6,325 nucleotides of DNA from Solirubrobacteraceae bacterium (GTDB taxonomy: Bacteria; Actinomycetota; Thermoleophilia; Solirubrobacterales; Solirubrobacteraceae). Below, in pieces: positions 1-5,838 of this stretch; the first letter of the stretch is position 1; every line of letters begins with the position of its first letter. The stretch lies in NCBI GenBank assembly GCA_025455895.1, contig JALOLQ010000096.1:1-6325 (forward strand). Reading direction: 5' to 3'. A program made the translations under genes and the position numbers. The notes under the pieces were generated by a model that was given only the letters and a program-made list of their open reading frames with translations, did not search any database and had not been told where the DNA came from.

Positions 1-8
1 GCGTTCCG

Positions 9-166
9 CGGGTTCCGTCACCCGCCCCCGGCCACCGAACCCCGGATCCGACGCTGGAGCGCACAGCTTCGGGTTCGGTACCCCTCCGCAGGCCACCGAA
101 CCCGGAGATCGTCGCTCAGCGAGGGCTGATCGGGTTCCGGCCCCCGGGCGCCCACCCCGAACCCGA
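9..166. repeat. Three-unit array of 61-bp-periodic inverted repeats
   Basis: Three units each contain GGGTTC, 21 nt, then GAACCC. The left arms start at 10, 71 and 132 and the right arms at 37, 98 and 159, so both arms recur with an exact 61-bp period. Unit 2 is the best hairpin: CGGGTTCGGT (70-79) pairs perfectly with ACCGAACCCG (95-104) around a 15-nt loop. Unit 3 pairs TCGGGTTC (130-137) with GAACCCGA (159-166). Unit 1 pairs GGGTTC (10-15) with GAACCC (37-42) and extends outward with one bulge. Units 1 and 2 also share GGCCACC just inside the right arm. The 28-nt stretches between units are only loosely similar. No fourth unit follows at the expected position near 193, but the array could continue left of base 1. 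It lies 3' of the transporter genes. It may be an intergenic palindromic repeat family (REP-like) or RNA-level structure; its function is unknown. Confidence 0.7.
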
Positions 167-224
167 CGAATCACGCTGATCTCCGCCTTCGAAGCCCTGC
201 CGGACTTCACCGGAAGCGCAGCGA

Positions 225-239
225 GGCGCCGAGAGCGCC
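225..239 (-). terminator. Weak candidate terminator hairpin after the ABC ATPase gene
   Basis: GGCGC (225-229) and GCGCC (235-239) form a 5-bp stem with a 5-nt loop, about 22 nt beyond the stop codon of the ATPase gene. There is no T run after it on the minus strand, so it is not a classical intrinsic terminator. Short GC hairpins of this strength are common by chance in such GC-rich DNA. The rest of 167-261 shows only small palindromes (CTTCGAAG at 187-194, CTTC/GAAG at 205-216) and no gene. Confidence 0.2.
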
Positions 240-261
240 CACCGATGCCACCGTGACCAGC

Positions 262-1374
262 TCAGACCCCCGCGGCCAGCACCGTCACCGGCCCGCTCAG
301 CCGCACGCGCAGCCGGTCGCCGGGGTGCCAGGCGGGGAAGCCCATGCTGCGGCTGCGCACGCGCAGCCCGCCCGCCAGCTCCAGGACGAGCAGCTGGTCG
401 TGGCCGTAGAACGTGCGCTCGACGACGAGCGCTTCGTGCTCGCCCTCGTCGCGCTGCATCCCGACGGTGACCGACTCGGGGCGCACGAGCACCTCGACGG
501 GGCCCTCGAGATCGCCGGCGACCGGGACGCGCCCGAGCGCGCAGGTCGCGCTGCCGCTGCGGGCCTCGCCGGGCAGGACGTCGATCTCGCCGAGGAACTC
601 GGCGACCCAGCGCGACGCCGGGCTGCCGTAGACCTCCTCGGGCGAGCCGCTCTGGCGCACGCGGCCGTCGCACATCACCGCGACCGTGTCGGCGAGGCTG
701 AGCGCCTCCTCCTGATCGTGGGTGACGAGCAGCGCGGTCGCGCCGGCGGCGCGCAGGATGTCGCGCACCTCGCTGCGCACGCGGTCGCGCAGCGCGGCGT
801 CGAGGTTCGAGAACGGCTCGTCGAGCAGCACGAGCTCGGGCTCCGGGGCGAGCGCGCGGGCGAGCGCCACGCGCTGCTGCTGGCCGCCGGAGAGCTCGTG
901 CGGGCGCCGGTCGCCGAGCCCCGCGAGCCCGACGAGCTCGAGCACCGCGTCCACGCGCGCGCGGTCCGGGCGCCGCCCGAGGGCGTAGCCGACGTTCGCG
1001 GCGACGTCGAGGTGCGGGAACAGCGCGTAGTCCTGGAAGACCATGCCGATCCGCCGGCGCTCGGGCGGCAGCATCCGCTCGGGCGAGGCGATCACCTCGC
1101 CGCCGAGGGCGACCGTCCCGCGGTCGGGACGCTCGAAGCCCGCGAGCAGGCGCAGCAGCGTCGTCTTCCCGCAGCCGCTCGGGCCGAGCAGCGCGGCGAT
1201 CTCGCCGGCGCGCACGGTGAGGTCCACCCCGTCGACGGCGCGGACGTCCCCGAAGTGCCGGTGCAGCTCGCGGCAGGCGACGACGACCGGGGGCTCGCCC
1301 TCGGCCCCGGTCGGGCAGGCCGCCACGCGTGCCGCGATCGCATCCATCCCCGACATGGTGGCAGCGTCGTTCAT
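262..1374 (-). CDS. fbpC: ABC transporter ATP-binding protein, ferric iron (FbpC-like)
   Basis: This 370-residue protein is the cytoplasmic ATPase that would power the permease encoded just upstream. The nucleotide-binding domain is complete: Walker A GPSGCGKT at 64-71, Q-loop glutamine 114 in MVFQDYALFP, signature LSGGQQQR at 161-168, Walker B LVLLDEP at 181-187, D-loop SNLD at 189-192 and switch histidine 219 in VTHD. Residues from about 290 to 370 (VRPESVTV, then FYGHDQLLVLEL) match the C-terminal TOBE-type regulatory domain of FbpC/FutC/PotA-like ATPases. The ATG overlaps the permease stop as ATGA, which implies translational coupling, with a weak GGGGCGGG ahead of it. About 30 residues precede the first conserved strand, so internal ATGs at residues 7 or 10 are possible starts. 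The ATPase class is certain. Iron as the substrate is inferred from the partner permease and the operator; thiamine, polyamine or phosphonate importers have similar ATPases. Confidence 0.9.
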   Translation of the reverse strand: MNDAATMSGMDAIAARVAACPTGAEGEPPVVVACRELHRHFGDVRAVDGVDLTVRAGEIAALLGPSGCGKTTLLRLLAGFERPDRGTVALGGEVIASPERMLPPERRRIGMVFQDYALFPHLDVAANVGYALGRRPDRARVDAVLELVGLAGLGDRRPHELSGGQQQRVALARALAPEPELVLLDEPFSNLDAALRDRVRSEVRDILRAAGATALLVTHDQEEALSLADTVAVMCDGRVRQSGSPEEVYGSPASRWVAEFLGEIDVLPGEARSGSATCALGRVPVAGDLEGPVEVLVRPESVTVGMQRDEGEHEALVVERTFYGHDQLLVLELAGGLRVRSRSMGFPAWHPGDRLRVRLSGPVTVLAAGV

Positions 1375-2978
1375 CGCGCCCGCCCCACGAGGAACCACAG
1401 CGGCGGCGCGGAGACGGCCAGCAGCACGAGCGCCGGGATCGCCCCCGCCTCGAAGAAGGCGCGGGTCGTCTCCTGCCAGATCACGAGCGGGAGCGTGTCG
1501 AACCCGATCGGCGAGAGCAGCACGACGGCGGGCAGCTCCTTGATCGTCGCGAGGAACACGAGCGCCGCGCCCGCGAGCACGCCGTTGCGGGCGAGCGGGA
1601 TCGTGATCGTGAGCGCCGCCGCCAGCGGCGAGCGCCCGGCGCCGCGCGCGGCCTCCTCGAGCCGCGGCGAGACCTGCAGCAGCGCGGCGCGCGCCGCCCC
1701 GGCGGCGAGCGGCAGGTAGAGCACCGCCATCGCGAAGACGAGCATCGCGTGCGACTGGTACAGCGCCGGGACGGCGCGGATCCCGAAGAAGACGAGCGCC
1801 AGCGCGACGACGATCCCGGGCAGCGCGTAGCCGGTCGTCGTGGCCGCCTCCACCAGCGAGGCGTAGCGCCCCGGGCGCCGGGCTCCGAGCCAGGCGACGG
1901 GGAGCGCCGCGAACGTCGTGACGAGGGCCGCCGCGCCGGCGAGCAGCAGCGAGTTGCGCGCGGCGGTGAGCACCGTGGCCCACTCGGTCTCCCCCGCCAC
2001 CGACTGGACCGACCAGTACACGAGCATCGCGACCGGCAGGACGAACGCCACCAGCGCGACGGCGGTGCAGAACCCGAGCGCCGGCCAGCGCCAGCGCCCG
2101 AGCGCCACGATCCGCGCGCCGCGGGCGGCACCCGGCGCGCTGCGGTGGTAGCTGCGCCCGCGCCGGACCCGCGCCTCGGCCAGCAGCAGCCCCGCCATCA
2201 CCACGACGAGCAGCGCCGCCAGCGCGGCGGCGCCGGTGCGGTCGAAGCTCGCGCGGTAGGACTGGTAGATGACCCGGGTGAACGAGTCGAAGCGCAGGAT
2301 CGAGACGGCGCCGAAGTCCGACAGCGCGTAGAGCGCGGCGAGCAGGGCGCCGGCGCCGACCGCGGGCACCAGCTGCGGCCACACGACGCTGCGCGCGACC
2401 GCCCAGTTCGAGCGGCCCATCCCGCGGGCGGCGTCCTCGAGCGCCGGGTCGAGGCGCACGAGCGCCGCGCGCACCGGGAGCAGCACGAGCGGGTAGGTGA
2501 ACAGCGTGAGGACCAGCCAGGCGCCGGCGAAGCCATAGATGCTGGGCAGCTCCTCGATCCCCAGCGGCGCGAGGATGCCCTGGAGCTCACCGCGCGGGCC
2601 GAGCGCCGAGACGAGCAGGTACGCGCCGATGTAGCTCGGGATGACCAGCGGCAGCGCGCTGAGGACGGTCCACACCCGCCGGCCCGGCAGGTCGGTGCGC
2701 GCCGTGAGCCACGCGAGCGGCACCGCGAGCGCGGTGGCCCCGGCCCCCACGGCGAGCGCCATCGCCGTGCTGCGCCCCAGCAGGGCGAGCGTCTCGGGCC
2801 GCCAGATCGCCTCCCACGCGGTGCGCGGCTCGTCGAGGACCACGACGAGCAGGTAGCCGAGCGGGATCGCGCAGGCGAGCGCGACGAGGCCCGCGGCCAC
2901 GCGCAGCGCGCCGGACCCGGCGAGGGCGTCGCGGGCGCCGGCCGGGGTGAGGGCGGCACGAGAGGTCAGCGTCGGCAT
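1371..2978 (-). CDS. fbpB: Ferric iron ABC transporter permease (fused two-domain FbpB type)
   Basis: This 535-residue inner-membrane protein carries two binding-protein-dependent permease domains in one chain, as in FbpB/HitB/FutB. I count about twelve hydrophobic segments, near residues 30-49, 70-93, 104-125, 148-170, 201-218, 247-267, 300-322, 343-363, 380-400, 411-431, 460-480 and 512-530. Each half has an EAA loop that docks on the ATPase: EDAARGMGRS at 181-190 and EEAARGAGRS at 441-450. The stretches around PSYIGAYLLVSALGPRG (114-130) and SDFGAVSILRFDSFTRVIY (220-238) are typical of ferric iron permeases. Length fits the family. ThiP is another fused permease of about this size, but the partner ATPase has a long C-terminal domain unlike ThiQ. 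The gene starts 74 nt after the ATP synthase epsilon gene, behind a probable terminator, and its stop overlaps the ATPase start. Its leader contains an iron-box-like palindrome that touches the ATG, so iron-dependent repression is plausible. Confidence 0.88.
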   Translation of the reverse strand: MPTLTSRAALTPAGARDALAGSGALRVAAGLVALACAIPLGYLLVVVLDEPRTAWEAIWRPETLALLGRSTAMALAVGAGATALAVPLAWLTARTDLPGRRVWTVLSALPLVIPSYIGAYLLVSALGPRGELQGILAPLGIEELPSIYGFAGAWLVLTLFTYPLVLLPVRAALVRLDPALEDAARGMGRSNWAVARSVVWPQLVPAVGAGALLAALYALSDFGAVSILRFDSFTRVIYQSYRASFDRTGAAALAALLVVVMAGLLLAEARVRRGRSYHRSAPGAARGARIVALGRWRWPALGFCTAVALVAFVLPVAMLVYWSVQSVAGETEWATVLTAARNSLLLAGAAALVTTFAALPVAWLGARRPGRYASLVEAATTTGYALPGIVVALALVFFGIRAVPALYQSHAMLVFAMAVLYLPLAAGAARAALLQVSPRLEEAARGAGRSPLAAALTITIPLARNGVLAGAALVFLATIKELPAVVLLSPIGFDTLPLVIWQETTRAFFEAGAIPALVLLAVSAPPLWFLVGRAR

Positions 2979-2991
2979 TAGGGCGCCCTAA
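2978..2991. promoter_or_regulatory. Perfect 14-bp palindrome, candidate DtxR/IdeR-type operator
   Basis: TTAGGGCGCCCTAA is an exact palindrome whose last base on the minus strand is the A of the permease ATG. The outer TTAGG and CCTAA arms match the ends of the DtxR/IdeR iron box (19-bp consensus TTAGGTTAGGCTAACCTAA), but with a 4-bp and not a 9-bp centre. Aligning the minus-strand 19-mer CCGAGTTAGGGCGCCCTAA (2996 to 2978) with that consensus gives 11 identities by hand, in GTTAGG and CCTAA. A repressor here would block initiation or early elongation of an iron-import operon. The site also contains the only purine-rich stretch (TTAGGG) in SD position. Binding by a DtxR-family protein is inferred, not shown. 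Confidence 0.5.
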
Positions 2992-3002
2992 CTCGGGCGC
3001 CC
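2981..3002 (-). promoter_or_regulatory. Leader hairpin formed by twin GGGCGCCC palindromes
   Basis: GGGCGCCC occurs at 2981-2988 and 2995-3002, centre to centre 14 bp. Each copy is self-complementary, so the two copies can pair as an 8-bp all-GC stem with a 6-nt loop (GAGTTA on the minus strand). The stem ends two bases before the permease ATG and would bury the possible SD. Alternatively the two copies are tandem half-sites for a DNA-binding protein, with the 3' copy forming the core of the 14-bp palindrome. Confidence 0.4.
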
Positions 3003-3004
3003 GC

Positions 3005-3010
3005 AGTATC
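3005..3010 (-). promoter_or_regulatory. Possible -10 hexamer of the iron transporter promoter
   Basis: GATACT on the minus strand matches TATAAT at four of six positions. Transcription from it would begin near 2998, inside the twin palindromes, leaving a leader of about 20 nt. No good -35 element is visible; the region where it would lie is the hairpin at 3019-3035. This is a weak call made mainly because a promoter is expected between the terminator and the transporter genes. Confidence 0.25.
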
Positions 3011-3015
3011 GCAGG

Positions 3016-3039
3016 AAACCGACCGCGGCGGTCGGAAAA
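3016..3039 (-). terminator. Probable intrinsic terminator of the ATP synthase operon
   Basis: On the minus strand CCGACCG and CGGTCGG (3029-3035 and 3019-3025) form a perfect 7-bp stem with a 3-nt loop, followed by TTT and preceded by TTTT. The stem begins 17 nt after the epsilon-subunit stop codon. The T run is short, so termination may be incomplete. Because the AAA/TTT runs flank both sides, it is roughly symmetric and could also act on the opposite strand. It might instead be a protein-binding palindrome over the -35 region of the transporter promoter. Confidence 0.5.
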
Positions 3040-3052
3040 GCGATCCGCCGAG

Positions 3053-3472
3053 CTACTCGGGGCTGCCGCCGGCGACGGCGAGGAACGCCTGCCAGCGGCG
3101 CTGGTCGCGCAGGGCGCGGCGCTGCGCCTCGGTGCCCGTCTCGGCGGCCTCGACCTCGGCGGTCGCGTTGCGCAGCTTGTCCTGGAGGTCGGCGGCGTCG
3201 AGGTCCTCCGGGCGGATCGCGTCCTCGACCAGGACGAGCGCGCGGTTCTCGCCCACCTGGATGTAGCCCTCGCCCTGTGCGAAGCGCACGATCTCCGTCT
3301 CGCTGCGGTAGAGCCGCAGCTCGGTCGGCTCGAGCATGCCGAGCAGCGGCGTGTGGTTCGCCAGGACGCCGAGCGAGCCCACGGCGGTGCGGGTCGAGAG
3401 CATCTCGACCTCCTCGTTGAAGACCTCCCCCTCAGGGGTGAGGATCTCGACCCGGAACGGCGTGCGCGCCAT
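3053..3472 (-). CDS. atpC: F1F0 ATP synthase epsilon subunit
   Basis: This 139-residue protein is the epsilon subunit of F1. It sits at the foot of the gamma shaft, contacts the c-ring and can restrain ATP hydrolysis. The N-terminal beta-sandwich spans about residues 3-85 and contains the family hallmark GSLGVLANHTPLLGML (32-47). The C-terminal helical hairpin, rich in Ala, Glu and Arg, spans about 88-135, so the inhibitory two-helix domain is present and not truncated. Length is normal. The ATG lies 8 nt after the beta-subunit stop and follows AGGCGG. It is the last gene of the atp operon, with a hairpin terminator after it. Confidence 0.96.
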   Translation of the reverse strand: MARTPFRVEILTPEGEVFNEEVEMLSTRTAVGSLGVLANHTPLLGMLEPTELRLYRSETEIVRFAQGEGYIQVGENRALVLVEDAIRPEDLDAADLQDKLRNATAEVEAAETGTEAQRRALRDQRRWQAFLAVAGGSPE

Positions 3473-3476
3473 GGAA

Positions 3477-3482
3477 CCGCCT
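3477..3482 (-). promoter_or_regulatory. SD sequence of atpC overlapping the atpD stop
   Basis: AGGCGG on the minus strand lies 4 nt before the atpC ATG, and its first two bases are the last two of the TAG stop of atpD. This fixes the start of atpC and suggests coupled translation of the beta and epsilon subunits. Confidence 0.6.
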
Positions 3483-4878
3483 ACTTCTTCGCGTCGGCGA
3501 CGACCTGGTCGATCGAGCCCTTGAGGAGGAACGCCGACTCGGGCAGATCGTCGTGCTCGCCGTCGATCAGCTCGCGGAACGAGCGCACGGTCTCGGCGAT
3601 CGGCACGTACTGGCCCGGGGTGCCGGTGAACTGCTCGGCCACGTGGAACGGCTGCGAGAGGAAGCGCTCGACCTTGCGGGCGCGCTGGACGGTGACCTTG
3701 TCCTCCTCGGAGAGCTCGTCGATGCCGAGGATCGCGATGATGTCCTGGAGCTCCTTGTAGCGCTGCAGGATCTCCTTGACGCGCGTGGCGACCTCGTAGT
3801 GCTCCTGGCCGACGGTGTCGGCCTTGAGGATCGTCGAGGTGGAGTCGAGCGGGTCGACGGCCGGGTAGATGCCCTTCTCGGCGATGCCGCGCGAGAGCAC
3901 GGTGGTCGCGTTGAGGTGGGCGAACACCGAGGCCGGCGCCGGGTCGGTGAGGTCGTCCGCCGGCACGTAGATCGCCTGCACCGAGGTGACCGAGCCCTGG
4001 CGGGTCGAGGTGATGCGCTCCTGGAGCTGGCCCATCTCGGACTCGAGCGTCGGCTGGTAGCCCACCTGCGAGGGCATGCGCCCGAGCAGCGCGGAGACCT
4101 CCGAGCCGGCCTGCACGAAGCGGAAGATGTTGTCGATGAAGAGCAGCACGTCCTGGCCCTGCTCGCGGAAGTACTCGGCCATCGTCAGGCCGGACAGCGC
4201 GACGCGCATGCGGGCGCCGGGCGGCTCGTTCATCTGGCCGAAGACGAGCATCGTCTTGTCGATGACGCCCGACTCCTTCATCTCGAGCCAGAGGTCGTTG
4301 CCCTCGCGCGAGCGCTCGCCCACGCCGCAGAACGCCGACAGGCCGCCGTGCTCCTTGGCGAGGTTGTGGATCAGCTCCTGGATGAGCACCGTCTTGCCGA
4401 CGCCGGCGCCGCCGAACAGGCCGACCTTGCCGCCCTTGGCGTACGGGGCGAGCAGGTCGACGACCTTGATCCCCGTCTCGAACATCTCGGTCGTCGGGGT
4501 GAGGTTCTCCACCGACGGCGCGGGACGGTGGATCGGCCAGCGCTCCTGGTAGCTCACGTCGCCGCCGAGGTCGATCGGGTCGCCGAGCAGGTTGAAGATG
4601 CGCCCGAGCGTGCCCTCGCCGACCGGGACCGAGATCGGCCCGCCGGTGTCGAAGATCTCCTGGCCGCGCGCGAGGCCGTCGGTCGTGTCCATCGCGACCG
4701 CGCGGATCTTGTCGTCGCCCAGCAGCTGCTGGACCTCGCAGACGAGCGTCTCGCCGGCGAGCTGGACCGTCAGGGCGTTGTTGATCTCGGGCAGGCCGTT
4801 CGGGAACGAGGCCTCGATGACGACGCCCTTGATCTCCTCGATGCGCCCGACGTTCTTGGTGGCGGTGGTGGCTTCCAT
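3481..4878 (-). CDS. atpD: F1F0 ATP synthase beta (catalytic) subunit
   Basis: This 465-residue protein is the catalytic subunit of the F1 hexamer, which makes ATP from ADP and phosphate. The N-terminal beta-barrel covers about residues 9-80. The P-loop is GGAGVGKT at 156-163. The catalytic glutamate is E188 in GERSREGND, and Walker B LLFIDN at 245-250 supplies D249. PAPASVFAHLNATTVLSR lies at 313-330, and the family signature PAVDPLDSTS at 339-348. The C-terminal lever DELSEED, which pushes on gamma, is intact at 387-393. Length is standard. The start is fixed by AGAGGA 4 nt upstream. The gene follows atpG after 29-30 nt and is followed by atpC after 8 nt. Nothing suggests loss of catalytic function. 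Confidence 0.99.
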   Translation of the reverse strand: MEATTATKNVGRIEEIKGVVIEASFPNGLPEINNALTVQLAGETLVCEVQQLLGDDKIRAVAMDTTDGLARGQEIFDTGGPISVPVGEGTLGRIFNLLGDPIDLGGDVSYQERWPIHRPAPSVENLTPTTEMFETGIKVVDLLAPYAKGGKVGLFGGAGVGKTVLIQELIHNLAKEHGGLSAFCGVGERSREGNDLWLEMKESGVIDKTMLVFGQMNEPPGARMRVALSGLTMAEYFREQGQDVLLFIDNIFRFVQAGSEVSALLGRMPSQVGYQPTLESEMGQLQERITSTRQGSVTSVQAIYVPADDLTDPAPASVFAHLNATTVLSRGIAEKGIYPAVDPLDSTSTILKADTVGQEHYEVATRVKEILQRYKELQDIIAILGIDELSEEDKVTVQRARKVERFLSQPFHVAEQFTGTPGQYVPIAETVRSFRELIDGEHDDLPESAFLLKGSIDQVVADAKK

Positions 4879-4881
4879 GAT

Positions 4882-4887
4882 TCCTCT
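4882..4887 (-). promoter_or_regulatory. SD sequence of atpD
   Basis: AGAGGA on the minus strand precedes the atpD ATG by 4 nt. It sits in the short atpG-atpD gap, which is noticeably more AT-rich than its surroundings (TTCGAATCGAA at 4890-4900). This site favours the ATG at 4878 as the true start. Confidence 0.65.
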
Positions 4888-4908
4888 GGTTCGAATCGAA
4901 ACTCGGTG

Positions 4909-5817
4909 TCAGGTGAGCGACTCGGCGCCCGCGACGACTTCCATGATCTCCTGCGTGATCTCGGCCTGGCGCGCGCGGTTCATCTCGAGCGTCAGGTCGG
5001 TGATGACCTCGCCGGCGTTGTCCGAGGCGCTGCGCATGGCCGTCATGCGGGCGCCGTGCTCGGAGGCGGTGGACTCGAGCAGCGCGCGGAAGACGGAGAT
5101 CTCGACGTAGTCCGGCACGAGGCGCTGGAGGATCACGTCGGGATCGGGCTCGTACTCGACGAGCGCCTGCTTGGCGTCCTCCTCCGGGGTGGACTCGGCC
5201 TCGGCCTCGGCGATCGCGTCGTCGATCGTCGCGCGCTGCAGCGGGAGCAGCACCTCACGGCGCACCTCCTGCGTCAGCGGCGAGACGTAGCCGTTGTAGA
5301 AGACCTCGACCCGGTCCACCTGGCCGTCGACGAACGCGGCCACGAGGTCCTCGGCGATCTCGCGCGCGTTGGCGTAGGACGGGCGGTCGGTGAAGCCGAC
5401 GTACTGGCCGGCGGGGTCGATCTTGCGGAAGACGAGCGACGAGACGCCGCGGCGGCCCGAGGCGTAGAAGACGACGGACTTGCCCTCGGCCTCGTAGTCG
5501 GCGGCGGCGCGCAGGCCGGCGCGGATGATCTGCGAGTTGAACGCGCCCGCGAGGCCGCGGTCGCCGGTCACGAGCAGGATCCCGATCGTGTTCTCGGCCT
5601 CGTGCTCCTGGAGGATCGGCATGCTCTGGATCTCACCGCCGGCGGCCGCGGCCGCCTGGCGGGTCATCCGGCGGATCGCGCCCGCGTAGGGACGCAGCGC
5701 CGCGATCCGCTGCTCGGCGCGGCGCAGGCGTGCCGCGGCGACCATCTGCATGGCGCTCGTGATCTTGCGGATGTTCTTGACCGCGTCGATCCGCTGTTTG
5801 ACGTCGCGCTGCGACAT
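4909..5817 (-). CDS. atpG: F1F0 ATP synthase gamma subunit
   Basis: This 302-residue protein is the central rotating shaft that links c-ring rotation to the catalytic sites. The N-terminal helix shows the conserved pattern RIDAVKNIRKITSAMQMVAAA (9-29). The central Rossmann-like domain contains GILLVTGDRGLAGAFNSQI (79-97). The C-terminal helix carries SEHGARMTAMRSASDNA (252-268) and ends with ITQEIMEVVAGAESL (287-301), both hallmarks of the family. Residues 199-217 form a very acidic, alanine-rich stretch (DDAIAEAEAE, then STPEED) between the central domain and the C-terminal helix, which makes the protein slightly longer than the roughly 287 residues of E. coli gamma. The ATG follows GGAG with a 5-nt spacer and lies 21 nt after the alpha-subunit stop. 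Confidence 0.97.
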   Translation of the reverse strand: MSQRDVKQRIDAVKNIRKITSAMQMVAAARLRRAEQRIAALRPYAGAIRRMTRQAAAAAGGEIQSMPILQEHEAENTIGILLVTGDRGLAGAFNSQIIRAGLRAAADYEAEGKSVVFYASGRRGVSSLVFRKIDPAGQYVGFTDRPSYANAREIAEDLVAAFVDGQVDRVEVFYNGYVSPLTQEVRREVLLPLQRATIDDAIAEAEAESTPEEDAKQALVEYEPDPDVILQRLVPDYVEISVFRALLESTASEHGARMTAMRSASDNAGEVITDLTLEMNRARQAEITQEIMEVVAGAESLT

Positions 5818-5822
5818 GCGGG

Positions 5823-5826
5823 CTCC
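5823..5826 (-). promoter_or_regulatory. SD sequence of atpG inside a small palindrome
   Basis: GGAG on the minus strand lies 5 nt before the atpG ATG. It is one arm of the 10-bp palindrome GCTCCGGAGC (5822-5831), so it could be weakly masked in the mRNA. The site supports the chosen start. Confidence 0.5.
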
Positions 5827-5838
5827 GGAGCGGCCGCG

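Noticed and set aside
70..104. tRNA T-arm (GGGTTC motif)
   Set aside because: The loops are 15-21 nt and not 7, there is no GGTTCRANNCC consensus, and no acceptor or anticodon arms can be drawn around it.
9..166. CRISPR array
   Set aside because: Only 6-10 nt arms are conserved. The interior of each unit and the spacers do not show the identical 25-37 nt repeats that CRISPR needs, and no cas genes are in view.
116..673. Minus-strand open frame of 185 codons covering part of the repeat region
   Set aside because: Mostly out of frame with the ATPase gene, Arg-rich and without domains. It provides no evidence of a gene in 1-261.
253..1719. Long plus-strand open frame of 488 codons
   Set aside because: It is antisense to the clear ABC ATPase gene. 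Its composition (Arg, Ala, Glu, His-rich with no domain) is typical of shadow frames in GC-rich DNA.
1375..2382. Upstream extension of the ATPase frame to 706 codons
   Set aside because: The extra 336 codons lie out of frame inside the permease gene and encode Arg/Ala-rich junk. The ATGA overlap gives the natural start at 1374.
1329..2981. Plus-strand open frame of 550 codons opposite the permease
   Set aside because: Extremely Arg/Glu/Gly-rich, low-complexity and without any recognisable motif. The opposite strand encodes a textbook permease.
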